Shown in pieces: positions 1 to 9,049 of a DNA stretch of 64,000 nucleotides. The translations under genes and the position numbers were made by a program. The first letter of the stretch is position 1. The number at the start of each line of letters is the position of its first letter. The stretch comes from Cyanobacterium sp. HL-69 (GTDB lineage: Bacteria; Cyanobacteriota; Cyanobacteriia; Cyanobacteriales; Cyanobacteriaceae): the NCBI GenBank assembly GCA_002813895.1, contig CP024912.1:434001-498000 (forward strand), given 5' to 3'. The notes beneath the pieces were generated by a model. That model searched no databases and was not told where the DNA came from. It saw nothing but the letters and a program-made list of their open reading frames with translations.

Positions 1-137
1 AACGGGGAATAGTAATCATCTTTTGAATATGAAATACTGATCATAATTCGATAGTATTTCATACCATAATTGAACAACACCAATTCAGAATTATTATCTC
101 TTGCTTCTTGCTTACCCTCACGACTCCAATTTTTCAT
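1..137 (-). CDS. possible partial ORF at the left edge, unknown
   Basis: An ATG at 135-137 on the minus strand opens a frame that stays free of stops for 45 codons to the window edge. It begins MKNWSREGKQEARDNN and is rich in Tyr, Asn and Ser. A G-rich stretch (AGGGG) lies only a few bases upstream, a poorly spaced ribosome binding site. It follows the cdaA stop codon by 6 bases, so it could be co-transcribed. I do not recognise the sequence. It does not resemble the start of undecaprenyl diphosphate synthase, which often follows cdaA in cyanobacteria. It may be a chance frame. Confidence 0.3.
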   Translation of the reverse strand, partial: MKNWSREGKQEARDNNSELVLFNYGMKYYRIMISISYSKDDYYSP

Positions 138-143
138 CAACCC

Positions 144-1082
144 CTATTTATCTTTTGGTTTAGGTAATTGACTATAGTAATTATCTTTAGGAGATGGTTT
201 TTTCTTTTTAAATAAACCAGTAACCAAGTTCCAGCCTGTAAAGCCCAATTGACGACTGATGCGAGTTACTCCTGTGACTACTTCTGTATCTTGACTGACA
301 TTTAATTTTTCTTCTAATAATTCTTTTAGTTTAGTGCTGGTGAGGGGACGATTTAAAACTCCTTTTTCCCCCAGAGAAATTGAGCCTGTTTCTTCGGAAA
401 CTACCACACATACACAGTTTTCCACTAACTCCGTGATGCCCATAGCTGCCCGATGACGGGTACCTAATCTTTTGGATGCAGTTTTTTCTGATAGGGGTAG
501 GATAACACTAGCGGCGACAATTTCTGAGCCTCGAATGAAAACGGCGCCATCATGCAAGAGGGTTTTGGTTTGGAAGATGGTTTGTAATAATTCCTTGGTA
601 ATTTCGGCGTTTAATGGTACCCCCGGGCTTAGGAATACCCTTTCTTCTACGGTATTAAAGGTTTCGATGATAATTAACGCCCCTGTACGATTTTGGGATA
701 ATTCTTTGACTGCGTCAACTATTTCGTCAATAATGGTATCTCCTTTTGGAATAATATTATCGGATTTCCACAGTGATTTTATTTCTCCTTTTCCTAGTTG
801 TTCTAAAAAACGTCTAAAATCTGACTGGAAAACTACCCCCATAGATAGGGAACAGATTAAGATTAATTGTTCTAAAAAAAAGCTAATTATTGTTAGCTCT
901 AAGAGGCGATCGCACAGTAAATAAAGTATAATTAAAAACAGTAAACCCCTTACCATTCTTTGCGCTCGACGTTCTTGGAGAAGGGTTATAATTAGATAGA
1001 AAAAAAGACTAACTAAACCGACATCGAGAAAAAATAGCAAAAAAATTTTTAAATTGTCAGGAAAAAAACCCGACCAAAACAT
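144..1082 (-). CDS. cdaA: diadenylate cyclase CdaA
   Basis: This is a membrane-bound enzyme making cyclic di-AMP from two ATP. The first 85 or so residues form hydrophobic segments typical of CdaA. The DisA_N catalytic domain follows at about residues 95-270, with the DGA motif at 178-180 (context LLHDGAVF) and the RHR motif at 209-211 (context GTRHRAAMG), both needed for ATP and metal binding. The tail is a basic, probably disordered stretch with KKKKPSPKD. At 312 residues it is slightly longer than the usual 260-290. The gene lies downstream of lysA on the same strand, a common cyanobacterial order, but 541 bases separate the two here, so it probably has its own promoter. c-di-AMP controls potassium and osmotic homeostasis in cyanobacteria (family knowledge). 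Confidence 0.93.
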   Translation of the reverse strand: MFWSGFFPDNLKIFLLFFLDVGLVSLFFYLIITLLQERRAQRMVRGLLFLIILYLLCDRLLELTIISFFLEQLILICSLSMGVVFQSDFRRFLEQLGKGEIKSLWKSDNIIPKGDTIIDEIVDAVKELSQNRTGALIIIETFNTVEERVFLSPGVPLNAEITKELLQTIFQTKTLLHDGAVFIRGSEIVAASVILPLSEKTASKRLGTRHRAAMGITELVENCVCVVVSEETGSISLGEKGVLNRPLTSTKLKELLEEKLNVSQDTEVVTGVTRISRQLGFTGWNLVTGLFKKKKPSPKDNYYSQLPKPKDK

Positions 1083-1255
1083 TAAATTCTAACCCGTTTT
1101 ATTATGTTGTTTACTCAAAGCTAATTACTATATTTTAATTCTAAATCAACAACCATCTAATATGTCATGAAATTATCTAACAACCACTGAGATGAAATTA
1201 TTAAGTAGGTTGGCGAAATTAATTATAGCTCTTATTTTATTAAGACTCTTATGAA

Positions 1256-1275
1256 CAAGGGGTTTAAACCCCTTG
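1256..1275. repeat. dispersed 20-base palindrome, copy 1
   Basis: The bases CAAGGGGTTTAAACCCCTTG form a perfect palindrome. The identical 20-mer recurs at 45204-45223 and 47675-47694, each time between genes and each time followed by CC. No T-run follows, so it is not a standard terminator. Confidence 0.9.
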
Positions 1276-1412
1276 CCTAAATCGATTTAATTATGCCTAC
1301 TTACTTATCACCATTCAGGGGAAGAAATAAAGAGAGTAAAAACATAGTGATTATTTCTCGAAAGATTACTCCTTATGGTTTTTAATAGTTAATCCCACTT
1401 TTTTTATGATAA

Positions 1413-1433
1413 CAGGGGTATTTTAATCCCTTG
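1413..1433. repeat. degenerate copy of the CAAGGGG palindrome
   Basis: CAGGGGTATTTTAATCCCTTG keeps the CAGGGG and CCCTTG ends and the TTGCCTTG context of the copy at 47675, but the centre has diverged. Confidence 0.55.
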
Positions 1434-1503
1434 CCTTGAACTATTTACTTGATAAATAGTGTGACTGAAATATGATTTATGTTAAAAGATAATATTTTCC
1501 GTG

Positions 1504-1525
1504 GGGGCGTAGTTTTCTACGCCCC
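1504..1525. repeat. GC-rich hairpin GGGGCGTAG/CTACGCCCC
   Basis: A 9-base stem (1504-1512 with 1517-1525) closes a TTTT loop. It lies about 100 bases past the lysA stop. On the lysA strand it is followed by CACGGAAAATATT rather than a U-run, so it looks like an intergenic repeat or RNA-stabilising stem more than an intrinsic terminator. Confidence 0.6.
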
Positions 1526-1623
1526 GACAATAAAAACTATTTCACGGAAGTTCATCTTGGATACTATGGCAGAAAAAACAAATCCGAGTAATTAAAATTC
1601 AGTAATATTTACTAAATTTAAGC

Positions 1624-3024
1624 CTATGCCAAACGACTAGGTAATAAATCTTGTTTTACCAAATCATCATAGGTTTCACGACGAATAATCAAATTTGCTT
1701 CTCCTTCATTTACTAAAACAGCGGCAGGACGTGCTAGACGGTTGTAGTTAGAAGCCATACTATAGTTATAAGCCCCTGTTGCTAATACTACCAGAATATC
1801 TCCCTGTTTTGTCTCGGGAAGGGCAACATTTTTCACTAAAATATCTCCTGATTCACAATGCTTTCCTGCTACCGTCACGGTTTCGGTATTAGCGTTTGTC
1901 ATTTTATTGGCGATGACGACTTCATAAAGGGATTGATAGGTAATAGGACGAGGATTATCGGACATTCCACCATCTACGGAAATATAAGTCCTCACATTGG
2001 GAATTTCTTTTCTTCCCCCCACGCTATAAGCGGTAACAGTGCTACTGCCTACCATGGAGCGGCCGGGTTCGGAAATCAATTTTGGTAGGGTAATATCACG
2101 CTCTTGACAGGCTTTGAGAACGGATTTACACACAGTCTCTACCCATTGGTCAATACTCGGGGGATCATCTGATTCGGTGTAACGAATCCCTAAACCACCA
2201 CCGACGTTTAATTCTGCCATGGGTAAACCATAATCGAGGGCTTTTTTATACCAGTCAGCTAATACTCCCGCTAAGTCATGGTGAGGTTGTAGTTCAAAAA
2301 TTTGTGAGCCAATATGGGCGTGTAAGCCAATACAGTTGATGAATTCTTGCTCTTTGGCAAAGGTGAATACGGCTTCTAGCTGGTTAGCATCAAAGCCAAA
2401 TTTACTGTCGATGCTTCCTGTGCGGATATATTCGTGGGTATGGCATTCAATGCCAGGGGTAAGGCGCACGAGAATGGAAACGGGGGTTTGTTTTTGGGCG
2501 GATAGTTTGGCAAGGTTTTCTAATTCTAGCCAGTTATCTACCATGATTTTACATTGGCTATCGATGGCTAATTCTAATTCGGCGATGGACTTGTTATTGC
2601 CGTGGAGATAAATTTTATTTTGGATATATTCTTGACCTAAGTTGCTCATCTCAAGAGCTTTTGTGGTAGTATATAGTTCCCCTCCAGAAACTACATCAAA
2701 GCCTATTTCTTCACTGGCTAAGATAGATGCGATCGCCATACAACACCAAGCCTTTGAAGCATAGATAACTTGGGATTCCCCGGGGTAATATTTTCTAAAA
2801 GCATCTCTATATTGACGGGCGCTAGTGCGTAAAGTTTGCTCATCAACTATGTATAAAGAAGTACCAAATTTTTCAACTAAATCAATTACATCACAACCAC
2901 CGATTTCTAAATGATTTTGGTTGTTTATTTTTGCACTGAGAGGTAAAAGTTGTTGATTTGGAGATAAATTAGGGTTGAATTCAGAAATAAACTTTTCGGC
3001 GCTATTTTTTTCAGTTACTAACAT
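1624..3024 (-). CDS. lysA: diaminopimelate decarboxylase
   Basis: It decarboxylates meso-diaminopimelate to L-lysine, the last step of lysine synthesis, with PLP. The fold-III barrel carries the Schiff-base lysine at K91 in VIYASKAWCC. The PLP-binding glycine-rich stretch is LNVGGGLGIRY near residue 273. C-terminal active-site motifs are CESGDIL and GAYNYSMASNYN. The 466-residue length includes an N-terminal extension of about 40 residues, as is usual in cyanobacterial LysA. The upstream spacer of 206 bases separates it from the sensor gene on the same strand. Confidence 0.96.
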   Translation of the reverse strand: MLVTEKNSAEKFISEFNPNLSPNQQLLPLSAKINNQNHLEIGGCDVIDLVEKFGTSLYIVDEQTLRTSARQYRDAFRKYYPGESQVIYASKAWCCMAIASILASEEIGFDVVSGGELYTTTKALEMSNLGQEYIQNKIYLHGNNKSIAELELAIDSQCKIMVDNWLELENLAKLSAQKQTPVSILVRLTPGIECHTHEYIRTGSIDSKFGFDANQLEAVFTFAKEQEFINCIGLHAHIGSQIFELQPHHDLAGVLADWYKKALDYGLPMAELNVGGGLGIRYTESDDPPSIDQWVETVCKSVLKACQERDITLPKLISEPGRSMVGSSTVTAYSVGGRKEIPNVRTYISVDGGMSDNPRPITYQSLYEVVIANKMTNANTETVTVAGKHCESGDILVKNVALPETKQGDILVVLATGAYNYSMASNYNRLARPAAVLVNEGEANLIIRRETYDDLVKQDLLPSRLA

Positions 3025-3230
3025 TTATATTTTACTAAGGTATAAGAATAAAAATAAGTGACATTATTATTTTAATAAATCACTTGTAAAATGACTTATT
3101 TTTCCCAAGATAAGTATCAGAAGCAATTATTTAAATTACCTGATTTTTTATCACAAAATTAAGAAAGAATATTTTCGGTGATGATAAAATTATAGGCTAT
3201 TTGGATATAATTGATAATAGAGAATGGCAA

Positions 3231-4331
3231 TTAAGCCATAGGTAATATCATATCAACTTGGGTTTGTCGTTGATAAATACTACTAATAACTAAACTACCA
3301 CCATAGATTTCTAGCATTTTTTGAGCAATAGCAATACCTAAACCACTTCCTTGTTGCTCATATTTTCGCCGTTGAAACTGCATATATGCCCCTACCTTTT
3401 CCACTTCTTCCTTTGTCATACCCTTTCCCTCGTTGAAAATTGATACTTTTAACCATTGATGACTTTGCCTGTGACAGGTAATTTTAATAGAATTTTGAGG
3501 TTGAGAATACTTAAAAGCATTATCTATCAACTCACGGCATATCTTTTCTAAGTTATTTTCCGCAATTTTTACCATCACACTGTCAACCTGTAGAGATAAA
3601 TCTGACTGACGATGATATTGAGTTGATATTTCTTGACTGACAGCAAGGATAATATTTTGAACATTGCATTCTGACTTATCCGACTCCCTGATACTTTTCA
3701 CTTTGTCATTATCCTTGGTAATCAATTCTAACTCGGCATAGAGCAGAAAGTTTTGCATTAGATGGGTTAGTCTTTTGCTACTATCTAAAATTAAATCAGC
3801 AATTTCCTTTAATTCTTCTTCACTAAGATTATCAGAATAGTCCTTGAGAAGTTGGGCCGAACTATTGATACCATTAAGGGGAGTGTTAATCTCGTGGGGG
3901 AGGGCAAAACTGATATTTTGTCTTAATTCTGTTAGTTTTTCGGCTGACTGTTTTTTTAGTCGGGCGGTTTTCTCTAGGCGGGTATTAATAGCTTTGAGAA
4001 GGCTATGGATACTAAAGGGTTTGAATAAATAATCATCGGCACCCAATTCCATACCTCGTCTCATGTCACGGGTGTTAGAGTTAGCCGTTAAAAAAATAAA
4101 AGGTATGGAGGCAATATTTTCTTGTTTTTGGATTATTTCCAATAATTCGTAGCCCGACATGGTGGGCATGGCAACATCACAGATGATTGAATCTAATGAA
4201 TTTTGTTTGATGAAATCAAACCCTTCTTTGCCATTTTTGGCGGTTATGACTTGAAAATCTAGGGTAGTTAAGATTTCTCGCATACTATCCCGAATATTTG
4301 CATCATCGTCTATTACCAATATTGTTGTCAT
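3231..4331 (-). CDS. response regulator-histidine kinase hybrid
   Basis: The order is unusual but common in cyanobacteria: an N-terminal receiver domain (residues 1-120; acidic pocket DDD, phospho-acceptor D52 in CDVAMP, K104 in LFKPF), then a HisKA dimerisation domain with H146 in PHEINTPLN, then a HATPase domain with the N-box ICRELIDNAFKYS and the G-box GSGLGIAIAQ. There is no membrane segment or sensor domain, so the input is likely phosphotransfer to the receiver or a partner protein. No cognate regulator lies next to it. It was probably once listed as a Hik-type hybrid; I do not assign a specific Hik number. Confidence 0.88.
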   Translation of the reverse strand: MTTILVIDDDANIRDSMREILTTLDFQVITAKNGKEGFDFIKQNSLDSIICDVAMPTMSGYELLEIIQKQENIASIPFIFLTANSNTRDMRRGMELGADDYLFKPFSIHSLLKAINTRLEKTARLKKQSAEKLTELRQNISFALPHEINTPLNGINSSAQLLKDYSDNLSEEELKEIADLILDSSKRLTHLMQNFLLYAELELITKDNDKVKSIRESDKSECNVQNIILAVSQEISTQYHRQSDLSLQVDSVMVKIAENNLEKICRELIDNAFKYSQPQNSIKITCHRQSHQWLKVSIFNEGKGMTKEEVEKVGAYMQFQRRKYEQQGSGLGIAIAQKMLEIYGGSLVISSIYQRQTQVDMILPMA

Positions 4332-4538
4332 AACTGAAAAAGGGGTTTAGGTCATAAAAATCCGACAAAAACTAATATTAATAGCAAATATCGCCCTCTG
4401 AATCTTAGCATTTTTACATACTTTCACTGACTCAACTTGCGGCAATTAGAGTCCACGTTATTGTCTGTGGAATGGGTTGAAAAATGCTAAGATTGCACAA
4501 AAGAAAAAAACTGACGGGAAGCAATTAATTATTCAATA

Positions 4539-4559
4539 CCTAACACCCAAAACCTAACT
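4539..4559 (-). repeat. heptamer repeat at the dnaJ 3' end
   Basis: Three units, CCTAACA-CCCAAAA-CCTAACT, in strict 7-base phase, end on the first base of the dnaJ stop codon. In the sense of the gene the unit reads TTAGGNN. The same family follows the flavoprotein gene at 7243 and proC and ends galE. Confidence 0.7.
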
Positions 4560-5557
4560 TAAAGTTTTATGTTTTCTAACTTTTGTCTGGGATTATAGGT
4601 GCTAATTTCTTTTATTTTTTGATAGTATTCTTTTTCCTGATTACTAATATTAGCAGGAATTGCGATCGCAACGCGCCCAAACAAATCACCCCGACTACCT
4701 TTTGCACTACTCCAGCCTTTCCCTTTGAGTCGTAGAGACTGCCCATGACGAATACCAGCGGGAATTTTCACACTTACACCACCATCAGGGGTAGGCACAG
4801 AAATTTCAGTGCCTAACACCGCTTCTACAGGGGAAATAGGCACTTCACACACCAACTTATCATCCTCAAAAAAGAAGAAATCATGGGGTTTTAAATCCAC
4901 TTTTAAATATAAATCTCCCCTTTGCTGAGTCATGGGGTTAACATTTCCCTTACCCCGCAGACGAATTTTAGTGCCAGATTTAGCCCCGGGGGGAATTCTT
5001 ACGGAAATAGTCTCTGTGCCTAAATTAATTTTACTCTCGACTCCCTTAAAAGCCTGGGCAAAAGTGAGACTAATATTTTTTTCCACATCACTGGCTGTAT
5101 TATTAGGGGTTTGTTGTCCGAAACCACCAAAATCGCCAAAACCCCCTCCACTAGGGCGACTACCTGCGGCCCCATAACCTCCAGATGATGTATTGGAAAA
5201 ACGTCCTAATAATTGATCGATAAAGTCATCAAATCCGCTATATTGGCTAAAATCAAAACCATCAAAATTCACCCCCGCACTCGCACCAGCATTTCCCCAA
5301 GGAGATTGATTACTTTGCCCTGCCTGTTGCCAATATCGTCCAAATTGATCATATTTTTTTCTTTTATCGGCGTCTCCTAATACTTCGTAAGCCTCGCTGA
5401 TTTCTTTAAACTTTTCTTCAGCTTCTTTATTGTCAGGGTTACGATCTGGATGATATTTTACTGCTAATTTACGAAAAGCCTTCTTAATCTCATCTGCCGT
5501 GGCACTTTTATTAATTCCTAAAACTGAATAATAATCTTTAAAATCTGTACTTGCCAT
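4559..5557 (-). CDS. DnaJ-type (class II) co-chaperone
   Basis: A J-domain protein stimulating Hsp70 ATPase. The J-domain covers residues 5-75 with HPD at 36-38. A Gly/Phe-rich linker follows (about 80-155, with GGYGAAG and FGDFGGFG). Two C-terminal beta domains occupy about 160-310 ([18 protein letters not shown] and the related [18 protein letters not shown]). The CxxCxGxG zinc-finger repeats of class I DnaJ are absent, so this is a CbpA/DnaJ2-type protein. At 332 residues it matches that class. No grpE, dnaK or CIRCE element is nearby. Confidence 0.92.
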   Translation of the reverse strand: MASTDFKDYYSVLGINKSATADEIKKAFRKLAVKYHPDRNPDNKEAEEKFKEISEAYEVLGDADKRKKYDQFGRYWQQAGQSNQSPWGNAGASAGVNFDGFDFSQYSGFDDFIDQLLGRFSNTSSGGYGAAGSRPSGGGFGDFGGFGQQTPNNTASDVEKNISLTFAQAFKGVESKINLGTETISVRIPPGAKSGTKIRLRGKGNVNPMTQQRGDLYLKVDLKPHDFFFFEDDKLVCEVPISPVEAVLGTEISVPTPDGGVSVKIPAGIRHGQSLRLKGKGWSSAKGSRGDLFGRVAIAIPANISNQEKEYYQKIKEISTYNPRQKLENIKL

Positions 5558-5896
5558 AGGTCTTTTTTATGCTTTTACAATTAACAATAAAATTAATAAA
5601 TGATAAGTTATAAATATACAGGTAAGTTTTAGATACTTTCAACCATGGTGAAGGTACTTTTATGATCAAGATCTAATGGTGAATTTTCAATTATCGGAGA
5701 TTCAACCTTTCAAAATCTTAATTTACAGCTTATCCTATTTAATTCTAAGGTAGCAAAATTATATCCTGATTTAGGTTCGGTTACACCCCATTTTGTGTTC
5801 TGTAATTATTTTTTGTTGTCTATGTTGACCAAAAATGTTCAATAAAACTGAGGTAAGATAATAAAATCTTTATAAAAGTCATTCATAATATACGAT
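5558..5896. other. 339-base divergent intergenic region
   Basis: It separates dnaJ (minus) from the small membrane protein gene (plus) and must contain both promoters. It is AT-rich. I see no CIRCE-type inverted repeat, no hairpin terminator and no credible small ORF. Confidence 0.5.
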
Positions 5897-6274
5897 ATGT
5901 TTCCTTTCTATTTTTCTTTTGATATGGCAATAATTGCAGGTAGTTGTTTATGGTCATTGGCTTTATATTTAGCTTTTGCTTCTTTACGGGAAAAGATTAT
6001 TAATGGTTTAGAAAGATGGTTTAATTTTGCGGAACAATATTTATATACTTCCCAAGAAGAATTTGAACGTACTCGCAAGGGAAGGGAGTCGCAAAATGCT
6101 TTTTTAGCTTCTTTAATGAGTATTATTCCTTTCTTTATTTTTGGTATTTTAACTAATTATTTAGTAGGATTAGGTTTTGGGAAAAATTGGGAAATCAGTA
6201 TGGGTATTTTAGGGGCGATCGCCTGTGGAGTGTATGCTTTGGGTCGTCAAGATTCCCAAGGCAGTGAGGAGTAA
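5897..6274 (+). CDS. small conserved-type membrane protein, unknown
   Basis: A 125-residue protein I do not recognise by family. It has one hydrophobic segment at about 8-30 (IIAGSCLWSLALYLAF), a soluble charged middle (about 33-68, with FNFAEQYLYTSQEEFERTRKG), and a second hydrophobic region at about 72-115 (SIIPFFIFGILTNYLVG and ISMGILGAIACGVYALG). The tail is acidic. No clear ribosome binding site precedes the ATG; an in-frame ATG at residue 10 is an alternative start. The ABC-2 permease gene follows 85 bases later on the same strand and could be co-expressed. Confidence 0.7.
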   Translation: MFPFYFSFDMAIIAGSCLWSLALYLAFASLREKIINGLERWFNFAEQYLYTSQEEFERTRKGRESQNAFLASLMSIIPFFIFGILTNYLVGLGFGKNWEISMGILGAIACGVYALGRQDSQGSEE

Positions 6275-6359
6275 TGGATAATTTAAATATACTAAATGGG
6301 TTTATAAGTAAATATTAGCAATAAAAAATATACTAGGACATTAATTTAAGTATTAACAA

Positions 6360-7133
6360 ATGAAATATTGGGACGAAACTTTGGCTGTTAGTCAGAGAAT
6401 TTTAACAGAATTAATTAAGAGAAGAAGAAGTTTAATTTTTTGGTCAATTTTTCCTATTTCCATTCTATTTATTAATGGTTACATCTTAGGAGAAAGGGCA
6501 AATTTAGAGTTATCAGTAGCCCTAAAGATGGCAGCCCCTCCTAGCCTTGTGGGGGCCGCTCTATTTTTTAGTTGTTTGGGGGGTAGTGTCGCCACAGTGG
6601 TATCAGAAAGGGAGCAAAAGACCTTAAAGCGGTTGTTTATCTCTCCATTGAGCGGTTTTTCTTATTTTCTTGGTATTTTCCTCGCCCATGCTTTAATAGG
6701 TGTGGGGCAAACTTTTTTGGTTTATGGAGTAATTTTCTTGAGGGGAGAAACCATCGAGGGTTCTTTTTTCCTTGGACTTGCTATTCTATTTCTTAGTATT
6801 GCTGGTTATGTGGGAGTGGGATTTATTTTAGGTACTCAGTTGGCGAAACGCACAGAGGATGTAAATGCGATCGTGGCGACTTTTGGAGTACCATTGTTAA
6901 TTATTGGGGGTACTTTTTTACCAACTTCTCTTTTCCCCGATGGTTTATTAAGAGTTGCACAATTTAACCCTATTTTTCACATGAATGAGGCTTTAATTGA
7001 TGTGTGGGCCGGGGGTAGTAATTTTGAAGATGTGCAAAACCATTTTTGGTTTTTATTTATCTTTTCTGGGGTAATGGTTATTAGTGGTTGGTTTTCCTAT
7101 TATCGAATGGTGCAATCAGAAAAAGCACTTTAA
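6360..7133 (+). CDS. ABC-2 type transporter permease
   Basis: A 257-residue integral membrane protein with about six hydrophobic segments and the ABC-2 family pattern: an N-terminal arginine-rich region (ELIKRRRSLIFW), then SFFSC-like helix and VVSEREQKTLKRLFISPLS, the intracellular coupling segment typical of DrrB/ABC-2 permeases. The second half contains GVGFILGTQLAKRTEDVNA and a GGTFLPTSLFP loop before the last helix. No ATPase gene is adjacent. A DrrA-like ATPase lies at 33863-34705 and is a possible but unproven partner. The substrate cannot be told from sequence. Confidence 0.88.
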   Translation: MKYWDETLAVSQRILTELIKRRRSLIFWSIFPISILFINGYILGERANLELSVALKMAAPPSLVGAALFFSCLGGSVATVVSEREQKTLKRLFISPLSGFSYFLGIFLAHALIGVGQTFLVYGVIFLRGETIEGSFFLGLAILFLSIAGYVGVGFILGTQLAKRTEDVNAIVATFGVPLLIIGGTFLPTSLFPDGLLRVAQFNPIFHMNEALIDVWAGGSNFEDVQNHFWFLFIFSGVMVISGWFSYYRMVQSEKAL

Positions 7134-7215
7134 ATAGGGGACCTGAATACATTTTAGGCAATAAGCAAGAGATAAGAGATAATAGTTAAAGTTAATTATC
7201 TTATATCCTCATGAA

Positions 7216-7243
7216 CCTAATGCCTACTACCTAATACCCTATT
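7216..7243 (-). repeat. heptamer repeat at a gene 3' end
   Basis: CCTAATG-CCTACTA-CCTAATA-CCCTATT in 7-base phase runs up to the stop codon of the flavoprotein gene that ends at 7243. Same family as 4539-4559 and 62108-62135. Confidence 0.75.
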
Positions 7244-8235
7244 TATCCTTTAATGTTTTCCACCCACTTTCTAGGCTCACTTTTACGGCGAATGTTGCGC
7301 CAAATTTGGGTAGCTGCCAGAGTGCCATCGGCGACGGCAATGGATACTTGGTTTAAACCTTTTTTCAAATCTCCTAGGGCAAAGATGCGATCGTGGGTAG
7401 TTTGTGCCATATCATTGGTGATAAGGTTTTCTCCATCCCATTGCAACTCTTCTATGCCTTTGAGGTAATCGTTATGGTAAATAGAACCCATATTGATTAA
7501 TCCTGTGGTAGCTTCGATAAATGTACCATCTTCTAGCTCTACTCCTTGCATTTTATGGTTTTCTCCCACAAAACGGGCGATCGCACTTTCGTATAAGGGA
7601 TAACCACGCTCTGCCAATTTCTGCTTCATCTCATCACTTACAGTAAATAAACCATGGGTTAATACCGTAATGTAAGGAGTAAACCAATCAAGCACAAAAG
7701 CAGCATTGATTTGGGATTCTTTTCCAGCAATTAAAACTGCCTTTTGATCCCACATATCAAACCCATCACATATCATACAAACATGGAGAGTATAACCAGC
7801 ATAATCATAAACATTTTGCATATCCTCTAGTTGAGGTAAAACATCAATTACCCCAGAAGCCGCAATCAAATATTTACTACGAAAAATAGGATAAACACTA
7901 TCTTTTTTACCCACCTTTACCTTTACTGCAAAAGTGTCTCCCTCATCCTTCACATCCTCTACATAAGCCCGAAGATAGTCCGCGCCCCAGTCAAGGGCTT
8001 GTTGGGTACCGTGTTTAATCAAATCCCTACCAGGGGCATCAGGGTCAATTCCTAGATAATTACGTAAATCCTGCATCCATACCGAGCGCCCCTTACCCTT
8101 TTCAATCACTAAACACTTTAGACCATATCTAGCCAGATAAATAGCCGCTGATAAGCCTCCCATACCTCCACCCACCACAATGGCATCATAAACCGTATCA
8201 AGGCGTGATTCATAATTTTTGCTAGATAATTTCAT
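7243..8235 (-). CDS. thioredoxin-reductase-like flavoprotein
   Basis: A 330-residue FAD protein of the low-molecular-weight thioredoxin reductase fold. The FAD motif VGGGMGGLSAAIYLARYG is at 21-38, the redox pair C153/C156 is in HVCMICDGFD, and the C-terminal FAD contact FALGDLKKGLNQVSIAVADG is near 285-305. The central domain, where NADPH-dependent enzymes carry GxGxxA and an HRR-type patch, reads VLIAGKESQINAAF, which lacks that pattern. Cyanobacteria have pyridine-nucleotide-independent relatives (ferredoxin- or flavin-linked types such as FFTR and DDOR), and this could be one; that is inference. A redoxin gene starts divergently 196 bases away, suggesting a thiol partner. Confidence 0.82.
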   Translation of the reverse strand: MKLSSKNYESRLDTVYDAIVVGGGMGGLSAAIYLARYGLKCLVIEKGKGRSVWMQDLRNYLGIDPDAPGRDLIKHGTQQALDWGADYLRAYVEDVKDEGDTFAVKVKVGKKDSVYPIFRSKYLIAASGVIDVLPQLEDMQNVYDYAGYTLHVCMICDGFDMWDQKAVLIAGKESQINAAFVLDWFTPYITVLTHGLFTVSDEMKQKLAERGYPLYESAIARFVGENHKMQGVELEDGTFIEATTGLINMGSIYHNDYLKGIEELQWDGENLITNDMAQTTHDRIFALGDLKKGLNQVSIAVADGTLAATQIWRNIRRKSEPRKWVENIKG

Positions 8236-8431
8236 ATTTATAACTCCAAGAACATCCTTTATTTATAGAGACAAAAATTCTTTATAATGATAAATTTTTA
8301 TTTCTATAGAAATATTATATAACCTATATTTTAACACCCATAAATAGAGCCTAGTTTCGGTTTACCCTCAGCAAAAAAAATAAAAAATCATGAGATAATG
8401 ACTAGTGTAAACTAACAGAAAAACATAACCT

Positions 8432-9013
8432 ATGGCACGTACACCCTCCACAATGTTGGAATTAGGCACAAAAGCCCCTGATTTTAGTCTTCTTGATACC
8501 GTATCAGGCAAAATCATCTCGTTACAAGATTTCACCGACTCAAAAGGCTTACTTGTCATCTTCTTATCCTGTCATTGTCCCTTCGTAAAACACGTAAGAG
8601 CAGAATATGCAAGATTAAGTAAAGATTATATTCCCCAAGGTTTAAGCATCGTTGCCATCAGCCCCAACGATGTCAAAAATTATCCTGACGATGCCCCCGA
8701 TAAATTAAAAGAAATGGCAGAAGAAGAAGGCTTCAACTTCCCCGTATGTTATGACGAAACCCAAGAAGTAGCCAAGGCTTATCGTGCGGCTTGTACTCCC
8801 GACTATTATCTTTTTGATAGTGATTTAAAATTAGTTTACCGTGGGCAACTAGACGATAGTCGCCCTAGCCTTGATATTCCTGTCAATGGGGTTGATATGC
8901 GCAACGCCATCGAAGCCCTATTATCAGGCAAAGAAATTGACGAAAATCAAAAACCTAGCCTCGGTTGCAACATAAAATGGATAAAAGGTAACGAACCCGA
9001 TTACTTCGGTTAA
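8432..9013 (+). CDS. redoxin/AhpC-TSA family thioredoxin-fold protein
   Basis: A 193-residue cytoplasmic protein with a thioredoxin-like fold of the AhpC/TSA superfamily. The N-terminus has KAPDFSLLDTVSGKIISL. The active-site segment is LSCHCPFVKHV with C47 and C49, a CxC-P arrangement rather than the TxxC of classical peroxiredoxins or the CxxC of thioredoxins. A further Cys is in PVCYDETQEVAKAYRAACTPDYYLFD, typical of this redoxin group. It is transcribed away from a thioredoxin-reductase-like gene, with a shared 196-base promoter region. The substrate is unknown; a peroxidase or thiol-oxidoreductase role is likely. Confidence 0.85.
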   Translation: MARTPSTMLELGTKAPDFSLLDTVSGKIISLQDFTDSKGLLVIFLSCHCPFVKHVRAEYARLSKDYIPQGLSIVAISPNDVKNYPDDAPDKLKEMAEEEGFNFPVCYDETQEVAKAYRAACTPDYYLFDSDLKLVYRGQLDDSRPSLDIPVNGVDMRNAIEALLSGKEIDENQKPSLGCNIKWIKGNEPDYFG

Positions 9014-9020
9014 AGTTCAA

Positions 9021-9047
9021 AATGGGGCGTTTTTCCCTTGCCCCATT
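9021..9047. terminator. hairpin between convergent genes
   Basis: AATGGGGC (9021-9028) pairs with GCCCCATT (9040-9047) around an 11-base loop. It fills the 36-base gap between the redoxin stop and the rtcB stop. Short T-rich stretches lie on both sides, so it may act for both strands. Confidence 0.55.
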
Positions 9048-9049
9048 AT

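Larger units (their letters stand above)
1083..1623. other. 541-base intergenic region between lysA and cdaA
   Basis: I see no protein-coding frame with a ribosome binding site here. The region holds an exact copy of the 20-base palindrome (1256-1275), a degenerate copy (1413-1433) and a GC-rich hairpin (1504-1525). The rest is AT-rich. The cdaA promoter should be in the low-coordinate part, but I could not pick one with confidence. Confidence 0.6.

Noticed and set aside
472-924. 150-residue frame opposite cdaA
   Set aside because: It is the reverse shadow of a clear diadenylate cyclase, with no family-like sequence.
5558-5896. Heat-shock CIRCE element before dnaJ
   Set aside because: I searched by eye for TTAGCACTC-N9-GAGTGCTAA and found nothing similar.
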